NCBI GenBank assembly: GCA_937899245.1
Contig: CALDKB010000015.1
Coordinates: 1-46,025, forward strand
Direction of reading: 5' to 3'
From: an uncultured Bacteroidales bacterium
GTDB taxonomy: Bacteria > Bacteroidota > Bacteroidia > Bacteroidales > ML635J-15
Length of the DNA: 46,025 nucleotides
The translations under genes were made by a program, and so were the position numbers. Shown here one piece after another: positions 32,080 through 41,288 of the stretch; the stretch's first letter is position 1, and every line of letters starts with the position of its first letter. The notes beneath the pieces are model-generated. The model saw only the letters and a program-made list of their open reading frames with translations. It ran no database searches and was not told where the DNA came from.

Positions 32080-34059
32080 ATGAAAAGGAATGGTTTAATT
32101 ATTTTGGTGCTTCTTGCAGCTGCAATTTTGGTTGCTTCTTGTAAGAAAGATGTTTCCAATACAACAGGTTGGAACTATAATGACCCGAATTTCGGCGGAT
32201 TCCAGAATCACCCCGGATACGAGCAGGAAACTGGACCGGGCTTGGTTTTCATTGAAGGTGGTACCTTTGCAATGGGACGTGTTGAGCAGGATGTAATGCA
32301 CGACTGGAACAATATTCCAAGACGTGTTACTGTATCTTCTTTCTATATGGATGAAGTTGAAGTTACAAATCTTGACTACCGTGAATATTTGTATTGGTTG
32401 TCGCATGTTTATGCATCAGACTACAGATTCCTGTATACACAGGCATTGCCTGATACAGCAGGATGGAGAAGTCGTCTGGCATATAACGAACCGTTGGTTG
32501 AGCTTTACTTGCGTCACCCGGCATACGAGGATTATCCAGTTGTTAATGTTTCTTGGAACCAGGCTTCTAAGTATTGCGAATGGAGAACCGACCGTGTCAA
32601 TGAGTTGATTCTTTTAAGAGAAGGTATTATCGATAAATATCTTGCTCCACAAGACCAGGCTAAGCACTTTAATCTTGAGTCTTATTTGTTCTATGCAGAT
32701 AATTTGGATCTTTCTGTTGATGAATCAGGAAAGGGTCCTGACGGAAAGATTGAAAACTTATATGTAGATCCTTCTGTTTTGAAGGCAGGAAAGAAAGGTG
32801 GTAATGCAAATACTGGAGATGATAGACGTTGGGTTAATATCGAAGATGGTGTTTTCCTTCCGCGCTATCGACTCCCAACCGAAGCTGAATGGGAATTCGC
32901 TGCTTTGGCAATCGTAGGTAATGAATATAAGGAGAGAATTTACGAAAGACGTTTGTATCCTTGGAATGGTCATTATGTACGTAACGATTCTCGTGGTGAA
33001 GAACGTGGTAAGATGATGGCTAACTCTATGAGAGGTCGTGGCGATGCTATGGGTGTTGCAGGAGCTCTTAACGATAAAGCTGATATTACCGCTCCGGTAA
33101 GAAGCTACTGGCCGAACGACTATGGTTTGTATTGTATGGCTGGTAATGTTAACGAATGGGTTATGGATGTATATCGTGACATGACCTTTGAAGATATGGA
33201 TGAATTCAGACCATTTAGAGGTAATGTTTTTGAAGACTATCAAATTATTGTTGACCCAAGGTCTGGCGATATGGAATTGACTCCTGAGGCTGAAAATTAT
33301 TTCGACTATACAGGCAAAATCCTTAAGAAACCGGTTCGCGATGAGTCTTGCTTCAATAGAGAAAACTATACTACATCCGACAATAGAAATTATCTCGATG
33401 GTGATTTGGAATCATTGACAGCTTTGGGTGAAGTTACAGAGTATTGGATTAAGGACGAACGTTATAAGACTCAGTCAACTGTTAAGGAGTATAACGAATT
33501 CCTTGATTCAACAATGATTACCGAAACAAATCTTGATACTTTGGCAAACTATATCGGCGATTTGTACCCAGGCGCTACATTGATAGGCGGAACAGAAATC
33601 TTGTTGCCTAACGGTGTTAGAATTAACTTGGAAGATCGTACATATACATTGCCTACAGGTCATGAAAGAACTCCTGAAGGAAATGTTGTAATGCCAGACG
33701 GTTCAATGATTCTTGAAAACGGTAAGATTATGCTTGCTGATGGTAGTGTTGTTTACCCAGACCAAATTTTCGTAAACCAAACTACTAACATGTACGAATC
33801 TGGTAAGTGGGGTTCTGATGGTACAGCAGAATGGGGTAACGCAGATTACAATCCAGGCAACCCGAAGTTGAACAAGGGTGAAAAGATGACTTCACTGATT
33901 ACTGATAGGTCAAGAGTATTCAAGGGCGGTTCTTGGAAGGATAGAGCTTATTGGATGGTTCCAGGTACAAGAAGATTCCTTGACGAAAACAAATCTCGTT
34001 GCGATATCGGATTCAGATGTGCCATGATTAGAGTCGGTGCACCTACTCAAAGCAAATAA
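32080..34059 (+). CDS. gldJ: GldJ-like T9SS/gliding lipoprotein
   Basis: This is a 659-residue lipoprotein: signal peptide and lipobox ending at Cys21 (ILVASCKKD). Soon after come GWNYNDPNFGGFQ and EQETGPGLVFIEGGTFAMGR, close to the GldJ pattern and unlike GldK. The formylglycine-enzyme (SUMF1-like) fold runs through DEVEVTNLDYREYLYWL, PVVNVSWNQASKYCEWRTDR, LPTEAEWEFAA, GLYCMAGNVNEWVMDVYRDM and FKGGSWKDRAYWMVPGTRRF. GldJ is an outer-membrane lipoprotein needed for T9SS-dependent motility and cargo export in Flavobacterium. An inserted block (about residues 492-563) of short DG/NG repeats is unusual. It is followed by a terminator and murF. Confidence 0.85.
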   Translation: MKRNGLIILVLLAAAILVASCKKDVSNTTGWNYNDPNFGGFQNHPGYEQETGPGLVFIEGGTFAMGRVEQDVMHDWNNIPRRVTVSSFYMDEVEVTNLDYREYLYWLSHVYASDYRFLYTQALPDTAGWRSRLAYNEPLVELYLRHPAYEDYPVVNVSWNQASKYCEWRTDRVNELILLREGIIDKYLAPQDQAKHFNLESYLFYADNLDLSVDESGKGPDGKIENLYVDPSVLKAGKKGGNANTGDDRRWVNIEDGVFLPRYRLPTEAEWEFAALAIVGNEYKERIYERRLYPWNGHYVRNDSRGEERGKMMANSMRGRGDAMGVAGALNDKADITAPVRSYWPNDYGLYCMAGNVNEWVMDVYRDMTFEDMDEFRPFRGNVFEDYQIIVDPRSGDMELTPEAENYFDYTGKILKKPVRDESCFNRENYTTSDNRNYLDGDLESLTALGEVTEYWIKDERYKTQSTVKEYNEFLDSTMITETNLDTLANYIGDLYPGATLIGGTEILLPNGVRINLEDRTYTLPTGHERTPEGNVVMPDGSMILENGKIMLADGSVVYPDQIFVNQTTNMYESGKWGSDGTAEWGNADYNPGNPKLNKGEKMTSLITDRSRVFKGGSWKDRAYWMVPGTRRFLDENKSRCDIGFRCAMIRVGAPTQSK

Positions 34060-34077
34060 TAGATGTTTTTTATAAAG

Positions 34078-34109
34078 TAGCCTCTCCAATGGAGGGGCTA
34101 TTATTTTTT
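34078..34109 (+). terminator. intrinsic terminator after gldJ
   Basis: A 10-bp stem (TAGCCTCTCC / GGAGGGGCTA, one G-U pair) with a 3-base loop is followed by TTATTTTTT. It lies 8 bases before the murF ATG, so murF may have its own start site further upstream or rely on read-through. Confidence 0.75.
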
Positions 34110-34116
34110 ATGACGT

Positions 34117-35415
34117 ATGATTGAAGAGATTTATAAGGTATTCGAGAAAAGCAGACTGATATCGACTGACAGTAGAGTCATATCACCAAACTCAATATTT
34201 TTTGCTCTGTCGGGCGAGAATTTCGATGGAAATAATTATGTCGATGCCGCGCTGGAAGCTGGTTGCGTTGCTGCTGTCGCTTCAGACAAAAGATTCTTAG
34301 GCAGAGATAATGTTTTCGTCGTAGAAGATACTTTGAAGACTTTGCAGCAACTAGCAAATTATCATAGGCGCAAACTGAATATTCCAATTCTTGCAATTAC
34401 TGGCACAAATGGAAAGACAACAACTAAGGAGCTAGTCTCGACTGTACTTGCAAAGAAGATTCGCATTTCATATACTAGTGGGAACAAGAACAATCATATC
34501 GGTGTGCCACTGACGCTCCTGTCGATGAATAGAACGGTTGATATGGGAGTTGTTGAGATGGGTGCAAACCATCCTGGCGAGATTAAGACTTTGTGCGACA
34601 TCGTTGAGCCAAATTATGGAATTATCACTAATGTAGGCAAGGCGCATCTTGAAGGTTTCGGTTCGATTGAGGGCGTTATGAAGACAAAGGCGGAATTGTA
34701 TGATTATTTGGATGCTCACAATGGAACAGTCTTTATGAATGCAGACAACGAGTTGCTTCAGAAGATGATTAGCAACCATCATAACTTAAATATTGTCACA
34801 TACGGCAAGGGTGCTAATTGTTATTGCCGTGGCAAATATTCAGAATATGCATATCAGACAACGGTTACATGGGAAACCGCAACAACCAATGGCTGTGCAA
34901 AATCCAATTTGATCGGCACATATAATTTCGAGAATATCCTTGCTGCTATTACGGTTGGCAATCATTTCGAAATACATCAAACGGCAATTGACGCCGCAAT
35001 ATCTGATTATATTCCTAAGAATAACCGTTCGCAGATGACAAAGACATCGCGAAATACTTTGATTCTTGATTTGTATAACGCAAATCCTACCAGCATGAAG
35101 GCCGCTATTGAAAGCTACAATGCAATAAAGGAAGACCATAAGTCGGTAATTCTTGGCGATATGCTCGAGTTGGGTGCTGAGAGTGTTTCGGAGCATAGGA
35201 ATGTGCTTGAAAATATAAAGAACAGCGGTTATGAAACAGCTTATTTTGTAGGTAGAAACTTTTTGGAATTTGCCAGCGAATACAATAACTACCAATTTTT
35301 TGCAACGGTAGAGGATTTGAACAAGTATTTTATCACAAATCCCGAAAAGGGTAAAATGTTCCTTATAAAAGGGTCGCGTGGCGTCCACCTGGAAAAAATT
35401 ATAGACTGTCTGTAA
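34117..35415 (+). CDS. murF: UDP-N-acetylmuramoyl-tripeptide--D-alanyl-D-alanine ligase
   Basis: This is a 432-residue Mur ligase. It begins with an N-terminal substrate domain (TDSRVISPNSIFFALSGENF, the UDP-binding 'DSR' block). The ATP-binding P-loop TGTNGKTTTKE is near residue 95, then GVVEMGANHPGEI and ITNVGKAHLEGFGSIEGV. LDLYNANPTSMKAAIESYNA in the C-terminal domain, with NANP as signature, separates MurF from MurC-E. It adds D-Ala-D-Ala to the muropeptide precursor in the cytoplasm. Length is slightly short of E. coli MurF (452) but all blocks are present. The next gene begins 1 base after its stop. In F. johnsoniae, murF lies near gldJ too, as I recall. Confidence 0.95.
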   Translation: MIEEIYKVFEKSRLISTDSRVISPNSIFFALSGENFDGNNYVDAALEAGCVAAVASDKRFLGRDNVFVVEDTLKTLQQLANYHRRKLNIPILAITGTNGKTTTKELVSTVLAKKIRISYTSGNKNNHIGVPLTLLSMNRTVDMGVVEMGANHPGEIKTLCDIVEPNYGIITNVGKAHLEGFGSIEGVMKTKAELYDYLDAHNGTVFMNADNELLQKMISNHHNLNIVTYGKGANCYCRGKYSEYAYQTTVTWETATTNGCAKSNLIGTYNFENILAAITVGNHFEIHQTAIDAAISDYIPKNNRSQMTKTSRNTLILDLYNANPTSMKAAIESYNAIKEDHKSVILGDMLELGAESVSEHRNVLENIKNSGYETAYFVGRNFLEFASEYNNYQFFATVEDLNKYFITNPEKGKMFLIKGSRGVHLEKIIDCL

Positions 35416-35416
35416 A

Positions 35417-36550
35417 ATGAATTATATCTTATCCGATGCCGGATTTCACAAGAGATTCCAGCCGTTGTCGTTGACGCGCAGCATTGCCGATTTCAGGGTT
35501 GGTATCTTGACTGTTCGCGAGAAGTGGGAAAAGTATCTTGGAGCAAAGGTTTATGTTTCTACTGAGGCGTATTTGCAACCAAAGTATGGTGTTGTGCCCG
35601 AAGGAGAAGCTATAGTAATATCTTCGTGTGTTATCCCTGATCGTAAATTTGTAGAACGGATTAAATGCCTGTCGGGTACGACTTTGTGTAAAAATGGATT
35701 TGTGCTTGCATATCCAGTTTCGCAAAAGGGTCAGAAATGTGAAGAATATGATGGCGACATCGCAGTGCTTCATGCGTTGACAGATATTTTCAGCTATAAC
35801 GGTGCTGAAATAAAAAATGATTTCGAGTTGCTGACGGCGGGTCGTAAGTCAAAGGAAATAAGTGCAACAAATATTGTGTTTGGCAAATATCCTTTGTTTG
35901 TTGAGGATGATTGCCAGATAGAGTGTGCAACGATAAACACAAATGATGGTCAGGTATACCTTTCGGCACATTCGGAAGTGATGGAAGGTGTCAATATAAG
36001 GGGGCCTTTTGCCTTATGCGAGCATGCGGTGCTGAAAATGGGAGCCAAGATTTATCCCGATACAACAGTTGGTCCATGGTGCAAGGTAGGAGGAGAACTT
36101 AACAATGTCGTTTTCTTTGGCTATTCAAATAAGGCGCATGACGGATTTCTTGGAAATACAGTAGTCGGAGAATGGTGTAATTTTGGCGCAGATTCCAACA
36201 ATTCCAACCTGAAGAACAATTATGCAGAAGTTAAGCTATGGAATTATGAGACGGAAAGCTTTGAGCCGACAGGTTTACAGTTTTGTGGACTAATCTTTGG
36301 CGACCACTCGAAATGTGGAATAAATACGATGTTTAATACGGGAACTGTCGTTGGTGTTTCGGCAAATATCTTTGGCGCTGGTTTTCCAAGAAACTACGTG
36401 CCTTCATTTTCGTGGGGCGGAGCATCTGGCTTTACGACCTATAAGTTAGACGTGGCAATAGAAGTTATGAAACGGGTGATGGCCCGTCGGCATGTAGATT
36501 TCACAGAAGTTGACAAAGCGATAATCACGCATATTTTTGAAAACAAATAA
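35417..36550 (+). CDS. putative sugar-nucleotidyl transferase (GlmU-like, TIGR03991 type)
   Basis: This is a 377-residue protein. The N-terminus has NYILSDAGFHKRFQPLSLTR and RVGILTVREKWEKYLG, the phrases of a Bacteroidota GlmU-like group that lacks the classical GlmU signature. The C-terminal half is a left-handed beta-helix of hexapeptide type, with VNIRGPFALCEHAVLKMGAK, YSNKAHDGFLGNTVVGEWCN and NTGTVVGVSANIFGAGFPRN. The family is thought to make UDP-activated amino sugars for peptidoglycan or LPS, fitting its position one base after murF. Substrate specificity is inferred. The gene ends before a strong bidirectional terminator. Confidence 0.82.
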   Translation: MNYILSDAGFHKRFQPLSLTRSIADFRVGILTVREKWEKYLGAKVYVSTEAYLQPKYGVVPEGEAIVISSCVIPDRKFVERIKCLSGTTLCKNGFVLAYPVSQKGQKCEEYDGDIAVLHALTDIFSYNGAEIKNDFELLTAGRKSKEISATNIVFGKYPLFVEDDCQIECATINTNDGQVYLSAHSEVMEGVNIRGPFALCEHAVLKMGAKIYPDTTVGPWCKVGGELNNVVFFGYSNKAHDGFLGNTVVGEWCNFGADSNNSNLKNNYAEVKLWNYETESFEPTGLQFCGLIFGDHSKCGINTMFNTGTVVGVSANIFGAGFPRNYVPSFSWGGASGFTTYKLDVAIEVMKRVMARRHVDFTEVDKAIITHIFENK

Positions 36551-36551
36551 G

Positions 36552-36580
36552 AAAAAGCCTCGATTTTGTCGAGGCTTTTT
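36552..36580. terminator. bidirectional intrinsic terminator
   Basis: A perfect 12-bp stem (AAAAAGCCTCGA / TCGAGGCTTTTT) with a 5-base loop has A-run and T-run flanks. It ends both the plus-strand transferase and the minus-strand LysM-esterase gene. Confidence 0.95.
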
Positions 36581-37561
36581 TTATTTGACATATATCTTTT
36601 GTCCTATTTGAAGAATGCTTGTTTCCGTCAGGCGGTTCAGCTGGCACAACTTGGACACCGAGGTGTGATACATTCGTGCCACATGGCTTAGTGTTTCGCC
36701 TTTCTTGATAATATGGTACTTTGCATTAGGGTCTGGTGGAATATACGAATATGTAGGGTCCGGATGCGGGTCAACAACAGTAAGAGAGCTGTTTTTGTCG
36801 AGATTCTTGTAGGCATATTCCATAGTTGTGGTGTTGATAGTTACATTGCGGTTCACGCAACGAATGGAATCGTTGAGCGAATGCGAGAATAGCCATTCGT
36901 AAGTTTCCGGCAAGTAGAATACGCGGGCAAGTTGTCCGTGGTTGACACCGCTCATTCTGTTGAAAATAAGCAAGCTGGTATCACCACATTGAATCATGTT
37001 GTCGACAACGGCTTGTGACTGACCAACACCAACAGCTCTGTCGGCAGTACCGTGCATAATCCAAAGAGGAACCTTGTTAAGTCCGCAGTAATTCTTTATG
37101 GTTCCGCCACCACAAAGAGCAATGGCGGCAGCAACCTTCTCGGGATAGCTGCCAACGTAGTCGATAGTACCAAAGCCACCAAGACTCATGCCAAGGACAT
37201 AAAGACGACAGGTGTCGGTTTTGTATGTTTCTGTTGTCCAATTTACAATCTTCATTATTTTGTCGGGATTCCATGCCGAACCAGGATTTTGCGGAGCAAC
37301 AATCAAGGCGTTTATCTTACGTCCCTTGGCTACAGCATCGAGTGGTCCGTATTTGCGAACAAGAGCAAGGTTGCGACCGCAAAGGCTACGTCCGTGAAGA
37401 AAAAGAACTGTTGGTGTCGTGTGCGAAACAGAGTCGTAACATTCCGGTACATAAACCCAAAAGTTGTATGTGTCCTTAACCGTGTCGCGGTATGCAATTA
37501 ATTTTTGTCCGTGGGTGAGGACTGGTACGAATAGTATTATTAGAATTATAAACTTTTTCAT
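36581..37561 (-). CDS. secreted esterase-LysM fusion protein
   Basis: This is a 326-residue protein with signal peptide MKKFIILIILFVPVLTHGQK. Residues about 25-235 form an alpha/beta hydrolase of the polyhydroxybutyrate-depolymerase/feruloyl-esterase kind: TPTVLFLHGRSLCGRNLALV, nucleophile Ser126 in GMSLGGFG, MHGTADRAVGV (acid) and GVNHGQLA (histidine). A linker follows, and the last 45 residues (YHIIKKGETLSHVARMYH onward to QIGQKIYVK) are a LysM domain, which binds peptidoglycan or chitin-like sugars. The combination suggests an exported esterase held at the cell wall. It overlaps the preceding gene by 4 bases (ATGA), so it is translationally coupled. Confidence 0.82.
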   Translation of the reverse strand: MKKFIILIILFVPVLTHGQKLIAYRDTVKDTYNFWVYVPECYDSVSHTTPTVLFLHGRSLCGRNLALVRKYGPLDAVAKGRKINALIVAPQNPGSAWNPDKIMKIVNWTTETYKTDTCRLYVLGMSLGGFGTIDYVGSYPEKVAAAIALCGGGTIKNYCGLNKVPLWIMHGTADRAVGVGQSQAVVDNMIQCGDTSLLIFNRMSGVNHGQLARVFYLPETYEWLFSHSLNDSIRCVNRNVTINTTTMEYAYKNLDKNSSLTVVDPHPDPTYSYIPPDPNAKYHIIKKGETLSHVARMYHTSVSKLCQLNRLTETSILQIGQKIYVK

Positions 37562-39159
37562 TGTATTGATAATTTATAGATGTGAGTGCCTCTTGAGCCA
37601 ATAACGATGTGATTGTCAATGATTATAGGCGAGGACTCAAAGTTAATGCCTATTTGTTTGTTAATTAGAATTTTGCCAGTTTTTCCGTCGATTACATAAG
37701 CGCGACCTTGAGTGTCGCCGGTAAAGACAAACATTTCATCATTGTCGTTCATGATGGCAACTGGAGATGACCATGCGTAGCATTTCAAAGGAGTGGAATA
37801 AACTATTTCGCCCGTATATTTGTCAAAAGCGAAGAATTTTCCAGAAGAAGGAGGGTCGTTAAGGCAGATGTTTGTAAAAATAAGATTCTTGCAATTGCCT
37901 TTGCCCAGCAATGGAGTAGAGTACATGCCGCCGTCGAAGTGTTTTGTGCCGATGGTCATTTTCTTGCATTCAATTGTTTGTTGCCATTGCCTTTCACCGG
38001 TTAAGCCGTTGAGTTTGACAAAATATGACAAGCCACTTGTGCCTTGACGGTCAATTTCGCAACCAGAGTAAAGATATGGAATTCCATCTTCGATTTCAAG
38101 CACGGGCGAAGCGTCGGTGTCGTCGTGATTGTCGTAGTACCATATAGGATGCAAGTTTTCGAGGTTTATGCATAGGATATTTCCGTGGTTGTCGGTTGTG
38201 TATCCATAGTTTTTATAAACGGCCATCGACGATTCCATTCCAGCAGCATTACAACCGTTGGCGCGATACCTTAAAGTGGAATGAAGCTTGAGCGAATTTC
38301 CGTGAACGGTGAACTTGTAGATAGTTCCGTTTTCGCCAATCCTGAAAAGAAACCCACCGACAATTAGAGGCGAAGCATCGTAGGCTCCCCATCCTCGCCA
38401 AGCGTTCTTGTCGCGTGGAAAGAGGTGTGTTACAGCATGATTGTTAAGGTTTATAACTTCGGCGCCAATAGGTTCCGAACGAGGAATCCCATGACCGACG
38501 TATAGGTTGCCGTTCAGTGACGGATCGAGAGATGGAGTTCCTTTGATGTTGTTGCCGGCGTCAATTTTTTTTCTTGTAGGCAATCCGGTCCGGTAGTTTA
38601 TAAAGTGAACATATCCGCTAAGCGAAGCAATTATTATTTCTTCGTTGTCGAAATTCTCGGTTATAGAGTCGGTATGCTTGAAATGCTCAACCTGTTCGTC
38701 TGACCAGTTTATGTAAATTGGTTGTCCAGTCCAGCCGGTACCACCGCCCCAAGTGCCAAAACTAGTTTGTGTATTGTCGAATTCGGTTGTGTATTCCCAG
38801 TCGATGGTGATGTCGGTAGGTGTGCTGTCGATGTGTCCGCAGAATGTGGCATCTCTAAATGGCGAACCTCTAAATGTAAGTATTCCGTGAATGTCCTTGT
38901 ATGCATCGTCTGTATTTGAGAGGTTTCCCGGTGTAGCCGTGTCGAAAATGGTAATGTCATACTGCAGATGTTCAGTTGACGGATATGAAGTGTCGGGTAG
39001 GAAATCGGGCTCTTTAACTTCTTCGGCAGGCATGGTGTCGCACTCTAGGTTTTCGTTTATATTTTCCTTCGTGTTGTTTCCTTGGCAAGACACACATTGC
39101 AAAACGATTGATGCTGTGCAAAAAATAGCAAGGAATATGACTAATGCATTACGAAACAT
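37558..39159 (-). CDS. PQQ-like beta-propeller lipoprotein
   Basis: This is a 533-residue protein from ATG 39159. The leader MFRNALVIFLAIFCTASIVL ends in a loose lipobox with Cys25 as the likely lipidation site (CVSCQGNN). Blade-like repeats follow: ITIDWEYTTEFDNTQTSFGT, FDNEEIIIASLSGYVHFINY, GNILCINLENLHPIWYYDNH, GKFFAFDKYTGEIVYSTPLK and GRAYVIDGKTGKILINKQIG, the PQQ/WD40-like pattern. The order 'FRGSP' after HGILTFRG recalls Bacteroidota outer-surface beta-propellers with no known substrate. The earlier in-frame Met codons upstream give a non-signal sequence and are rejected. The -7 box TACTTTTG is at 39189-39182. It leads a two-gene unit with the LysM-esterase. Confidence 0.8.
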   Translation of the reverse strand: MFRNALVIFLAIFCTASIVLQCVSCQGNNTKENINENLECDTMPAEEVKEPDFLPDTSYPSTEHLQYDITIFDTATPGNLSNTDDAYKDIHGILTFRGSPFRDATFCGHIDSTPTDITIDWEYTTEFDNTQTSFGTWGGGTGWTGQPIYINWSDEQVEHFKHTDSITENFDNEEIIIASLSGYVHFINYRTGLPTRKKIDAGNNIKGTPSLDPSLNGNLYVGHGIPRSEPIGAEVINLNNHAVTHLFPRDKNAWRGWGAYDASPLIVGGFLFRIGENGTIYKFTVHGNSLKLHSTLRYRANGCNAAGMESSMAVYKNYGYTTDNHGNILCINLENLHPIWYYDNHDDTDASPVLEIEDGIPYLYSGCEIDRQGTSGLSYFVKLNGLTGERQWQQTIECKKMTIGTKHFDGGMYSTPLLGKGNCKNLIFTNICLNDPPSSGKFFAFDKYTGEIVYSTPLKCYAWSSPVAIMNDNDEMFVFTGDTQGRAYVIDGKTGKILINKQIGINFESSPIIIDNHIVIGSRGTHIYKLSIQ

Positions 39160-39181
39160 GTTGACCTCTAAAAAAACGTCG

Positions 39182-39189
39182 CAAAAGTA
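39182..39189 (-). promoter_or_regulatory. -7 promoter box of the propeller/esterase operon
   Basis: On the minus strand TACTTTTG (TAnnTTTG) is followed by a short leader to the ATG at 39159. A TTG about 22 bases upstream could be the -33 element. Confidence 0.5.
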
Positions 39190-39296
39190 AGAAAAAAAAC
39201 TATAAGAAGGACAAGGTAAAATAATCATGAACTTTTGCTGAAAAAAAAAGTTTAAGAAATATGAAAAAACATGTAAAACTATGTTGATATTTTTTG

Positions 39297-39304
39297 TAAA
39301 TTTG
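39297..39304 (+). promoter_or_regulatory. -7 promoter box of the glycogen operon
   Basis: TAAATTTG lies 27 bases before the ATG at 39331 and matches TAnnTTTG. No clear TTTG is at the -33 distance. Confidence 0.5.
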
Positions 39305-39330
39305 GGAGGTAACATTTTGTCTATTAGTCT

Positions 39331-41280
39331 ATGGGGTATATAAGTTTCGATAAAAATCAGCTGGTAAACCTGGAGTACTCGCTAAAGCGGGAGCTTATAC
39401 GTACGAGTAGGAGTGGTGCATACGCCAGTTCAACCATAATAAATTGCAATACGAGAAAATATCATGGGCTGTTGGTTTGCCCCATGGAGGATATAGATGG
39501 TGACAATCATGTTCTGCTGTCGTCGCTTGATGTGTCTATAATTCAACATGACGAAGTGTTTAATCTCGGTGTACATAAATATCCTGATGGCGTTTATTTC
39601 CCGAAAGGGCATAAGTACCTGCGCGATTTTCAGATAGAGACAATCCCATACTTTATATTTAGGGTCGGCGGAGTTCTGTTGAAGATGGAGCGTATTCTTA
39701 GCGACGATGACCGTATAATGTTGAAGTATACCTTGCTGGATGCTCATTCTGAGACAAGGCTGCGTTTGCAGCCGTTTCTGGCATTTAGAAATGTGCATAA
39801 GCTTAGCAAGGCTAACTTTTTTGTCAATACCAAATATGCATCTGTTGAAAATGGTGTCCGCATGAGAATGTACGATGGCTACAAGTACCTTTATATGCAG
39901 ATGTCGAAGGAATGCGAATATGTCCACGTTCCCGACTGGTACTATAATGTTGAGTATATCGAGGAGCAGGAACGAGGTTACGACTATCGTGAGGACTTGT
40001 ATGTGCCAGGTTATTTCGAACTGCCTATAAATGTGGGAGAATCGGTGATATTTACGGCGGCAACAAGTGAGATTCGTCCGGAAGATATTTCTACAAAATT
40101 TGACGATGAATTGGCAAAACGTTCGCCACGTAACGACTATGAGGAATGCCTACGCAGTGCTGCTCAGCAATTTATCTGCAAGCGTAATGACAAGACCGAG
40201 ATTGTCGCCGGCTACCCGTGGTTTGGACGTTGGGGGCGTGATACCTTCATTTCGTTGCCCGGCTTGACATTGTATGCGGGTAATGAGGATGCGTGCAAAG
40301 AAGTTCTTGACACGATGTCGTCGGAAATGAAAAATGGACTTTTCCCAAATATTGGAGCAGGGGCAGAAGCGGCGCTAAATTCGGTAGATGCTCCGTTGTG
40401 GTATTTCTGGGCATTGCAGGAATATGCAGCTACGCTTACGGACAAGAAGCAGATATGGAAACAGTATGGCAACAAGATGAAGTCGGTACTGGAGGCATAT
40501 CGAGAAGGAACGCATTTCAATATAAAGATGCACGATAACGGACTGATATGGCAGGGAACGCAAGGCAAAGCATTGACATGGATGGATGCTGTAGTGAACG
40601 GCAAGCCGGTAACTCCAAGAATTGGCTTTGCTGTTGAAATAAATGCCTTGTGGTACAATGCTGTTATGTTCTCGTTGGAGTTGGCGGAAGCATGTGGCGA
40701 TGTTGAATTTGTTGAAAGATGGAAAGATATACCAGCAAGAACCAAGGCTTCGTTTGTGGATTATTTCTGGGATGATTTGCTGGGCTATCTTGCGGATGTA
40801 GTAACTTACGAGAACGCAGACTATTCTATGCGTCCGAACCAGATTTTTGCATGTTCGTTGCCATATACGATGGTTACAACCGACATGTCGGCTTCGATAT
40901 TGGAAAAAGTACGAACAATGTTGTTAACGCCAAAGGGCTTGAGGACATTGTCGCCCGATTCGCCGAGCTATAAGGGCGTTTACTTTGGAAATCAGGAGCA
41001 GAGGGATTCAGCATACCATCAGGGAACAGTATGGCCATGGTTGCTCGGACATTTCTGCGAAGGACTGCTGAAGGTATATGGCAAACAGGCTTTGTCGCTA
41101 GTGAAGAAGATCGCATATTCGTTTGAGGAGGATATGACAGTTGCAGGAATTGGTAGTATTTCGGAGATTTACGATGCCGATCCGCCATATTGTCCGCGAG
41201 GCGCAATAGCTCAGGCATGGAGCGTTGCAGAAGTGCTGAGAATATTTGCGCTAATAAAAAAATATTCAGAAACTAAATAA
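39331..41280 (+). CDS. glycogen debranching enzyme (amylo-alpha-1,6-glucosidase)
   Basis: This is a 649-residue cytoplasmic protein. Its N-terminal domain (residues about 1-270) begins LVNLEYSLKRELIRTSRSGA and YASSTIINCNTRKYHGLLVC, typical of the archaeal-type debranching enzyme family. The catalytic (alpha/alpha)6 barrel has EIVAGYPWFGRWGRDTFISL, NVGESVIF, LIWQGTQGKALTWMDAVVNG and GTVWPWLLGHFCEGLLKVYG. It hydrolyses alpha-1,6 branch points of glycogen. It leads a three-gene operon, with gaps of 8 and 10 bases, that is widely conserved in Bacteroidota. Confidence 0.93.
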   Translation: MGYISFDKNQLVNLEYSLKRELIRTSRSGAYASSTIINCNTRKYHGLLVCPMEDIDGDNHVLLSSLDVSIIQHDEVFNLGVHKYPDGVYFPKGHKYLRDFQIETIPYFIFRVGGVLLKMERILSDDDRIMLKYTLLDAHSETRLRLQPFLAFRNVHKLSKANFFVNTKYASVENGVRMRMYDGYKYLYMQMSKECEYVHVPDWYYNVEYIEEQERGYDYREDLYVPGYFELPINVGESVIFTAATSEIRPEDISTKFDDELAKRSPRNDYEECLRSAAQQFICKRNDKTEIVAGYPWFGRWGRDTFISLPGLTLYAGNEDACKEVLDTMSSEMKNGLFPNIGAGAEAALNSVDAPLWYFWALQEYAATLTDKKQIWKQYGNKMKSVLEAYREGTHFNIKMHDNGLIWQGTQGKALTWMDAVVNGKPVTPRIGFAVEINALWYNAVMFSLELAEACGDVEFVERWKDIPARTKASFVDYFWDDLLGYLADVVTYENADYSMRPNQIFACSLPYTMVTTDMSASILEKVRTMLLTPKGLRTLSPDSPSYKGVYFGNQEQRDSAYHQGTVWPWLLGHFCEGLLKVYGKQALSLVKKIAYSFEEDMTVAGIGSISEIYDADPPYCPRGAIAQAWSVAEVLRIFALIKKYSETK

Positions 41281-41288
41281 TTGTCGCT

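Noticed and set aside
32080..34059. Assignment as GldK/PorK
   Set aside because: The GWNYNDPNFGGF and EQETGPGLVFIEGGTF phrases near the N-terminus fit GldJ, and the position next to porU and murF also fits gldJ.
36581..37561. Reading the LysM-esterase as a plain feruloyl esterase involved in plant-fibre breakdown
   Set aside because: The LysM domain and the lack of any carbohydrate-utilisation (SusC/D) genes nearby do not support that specific role.
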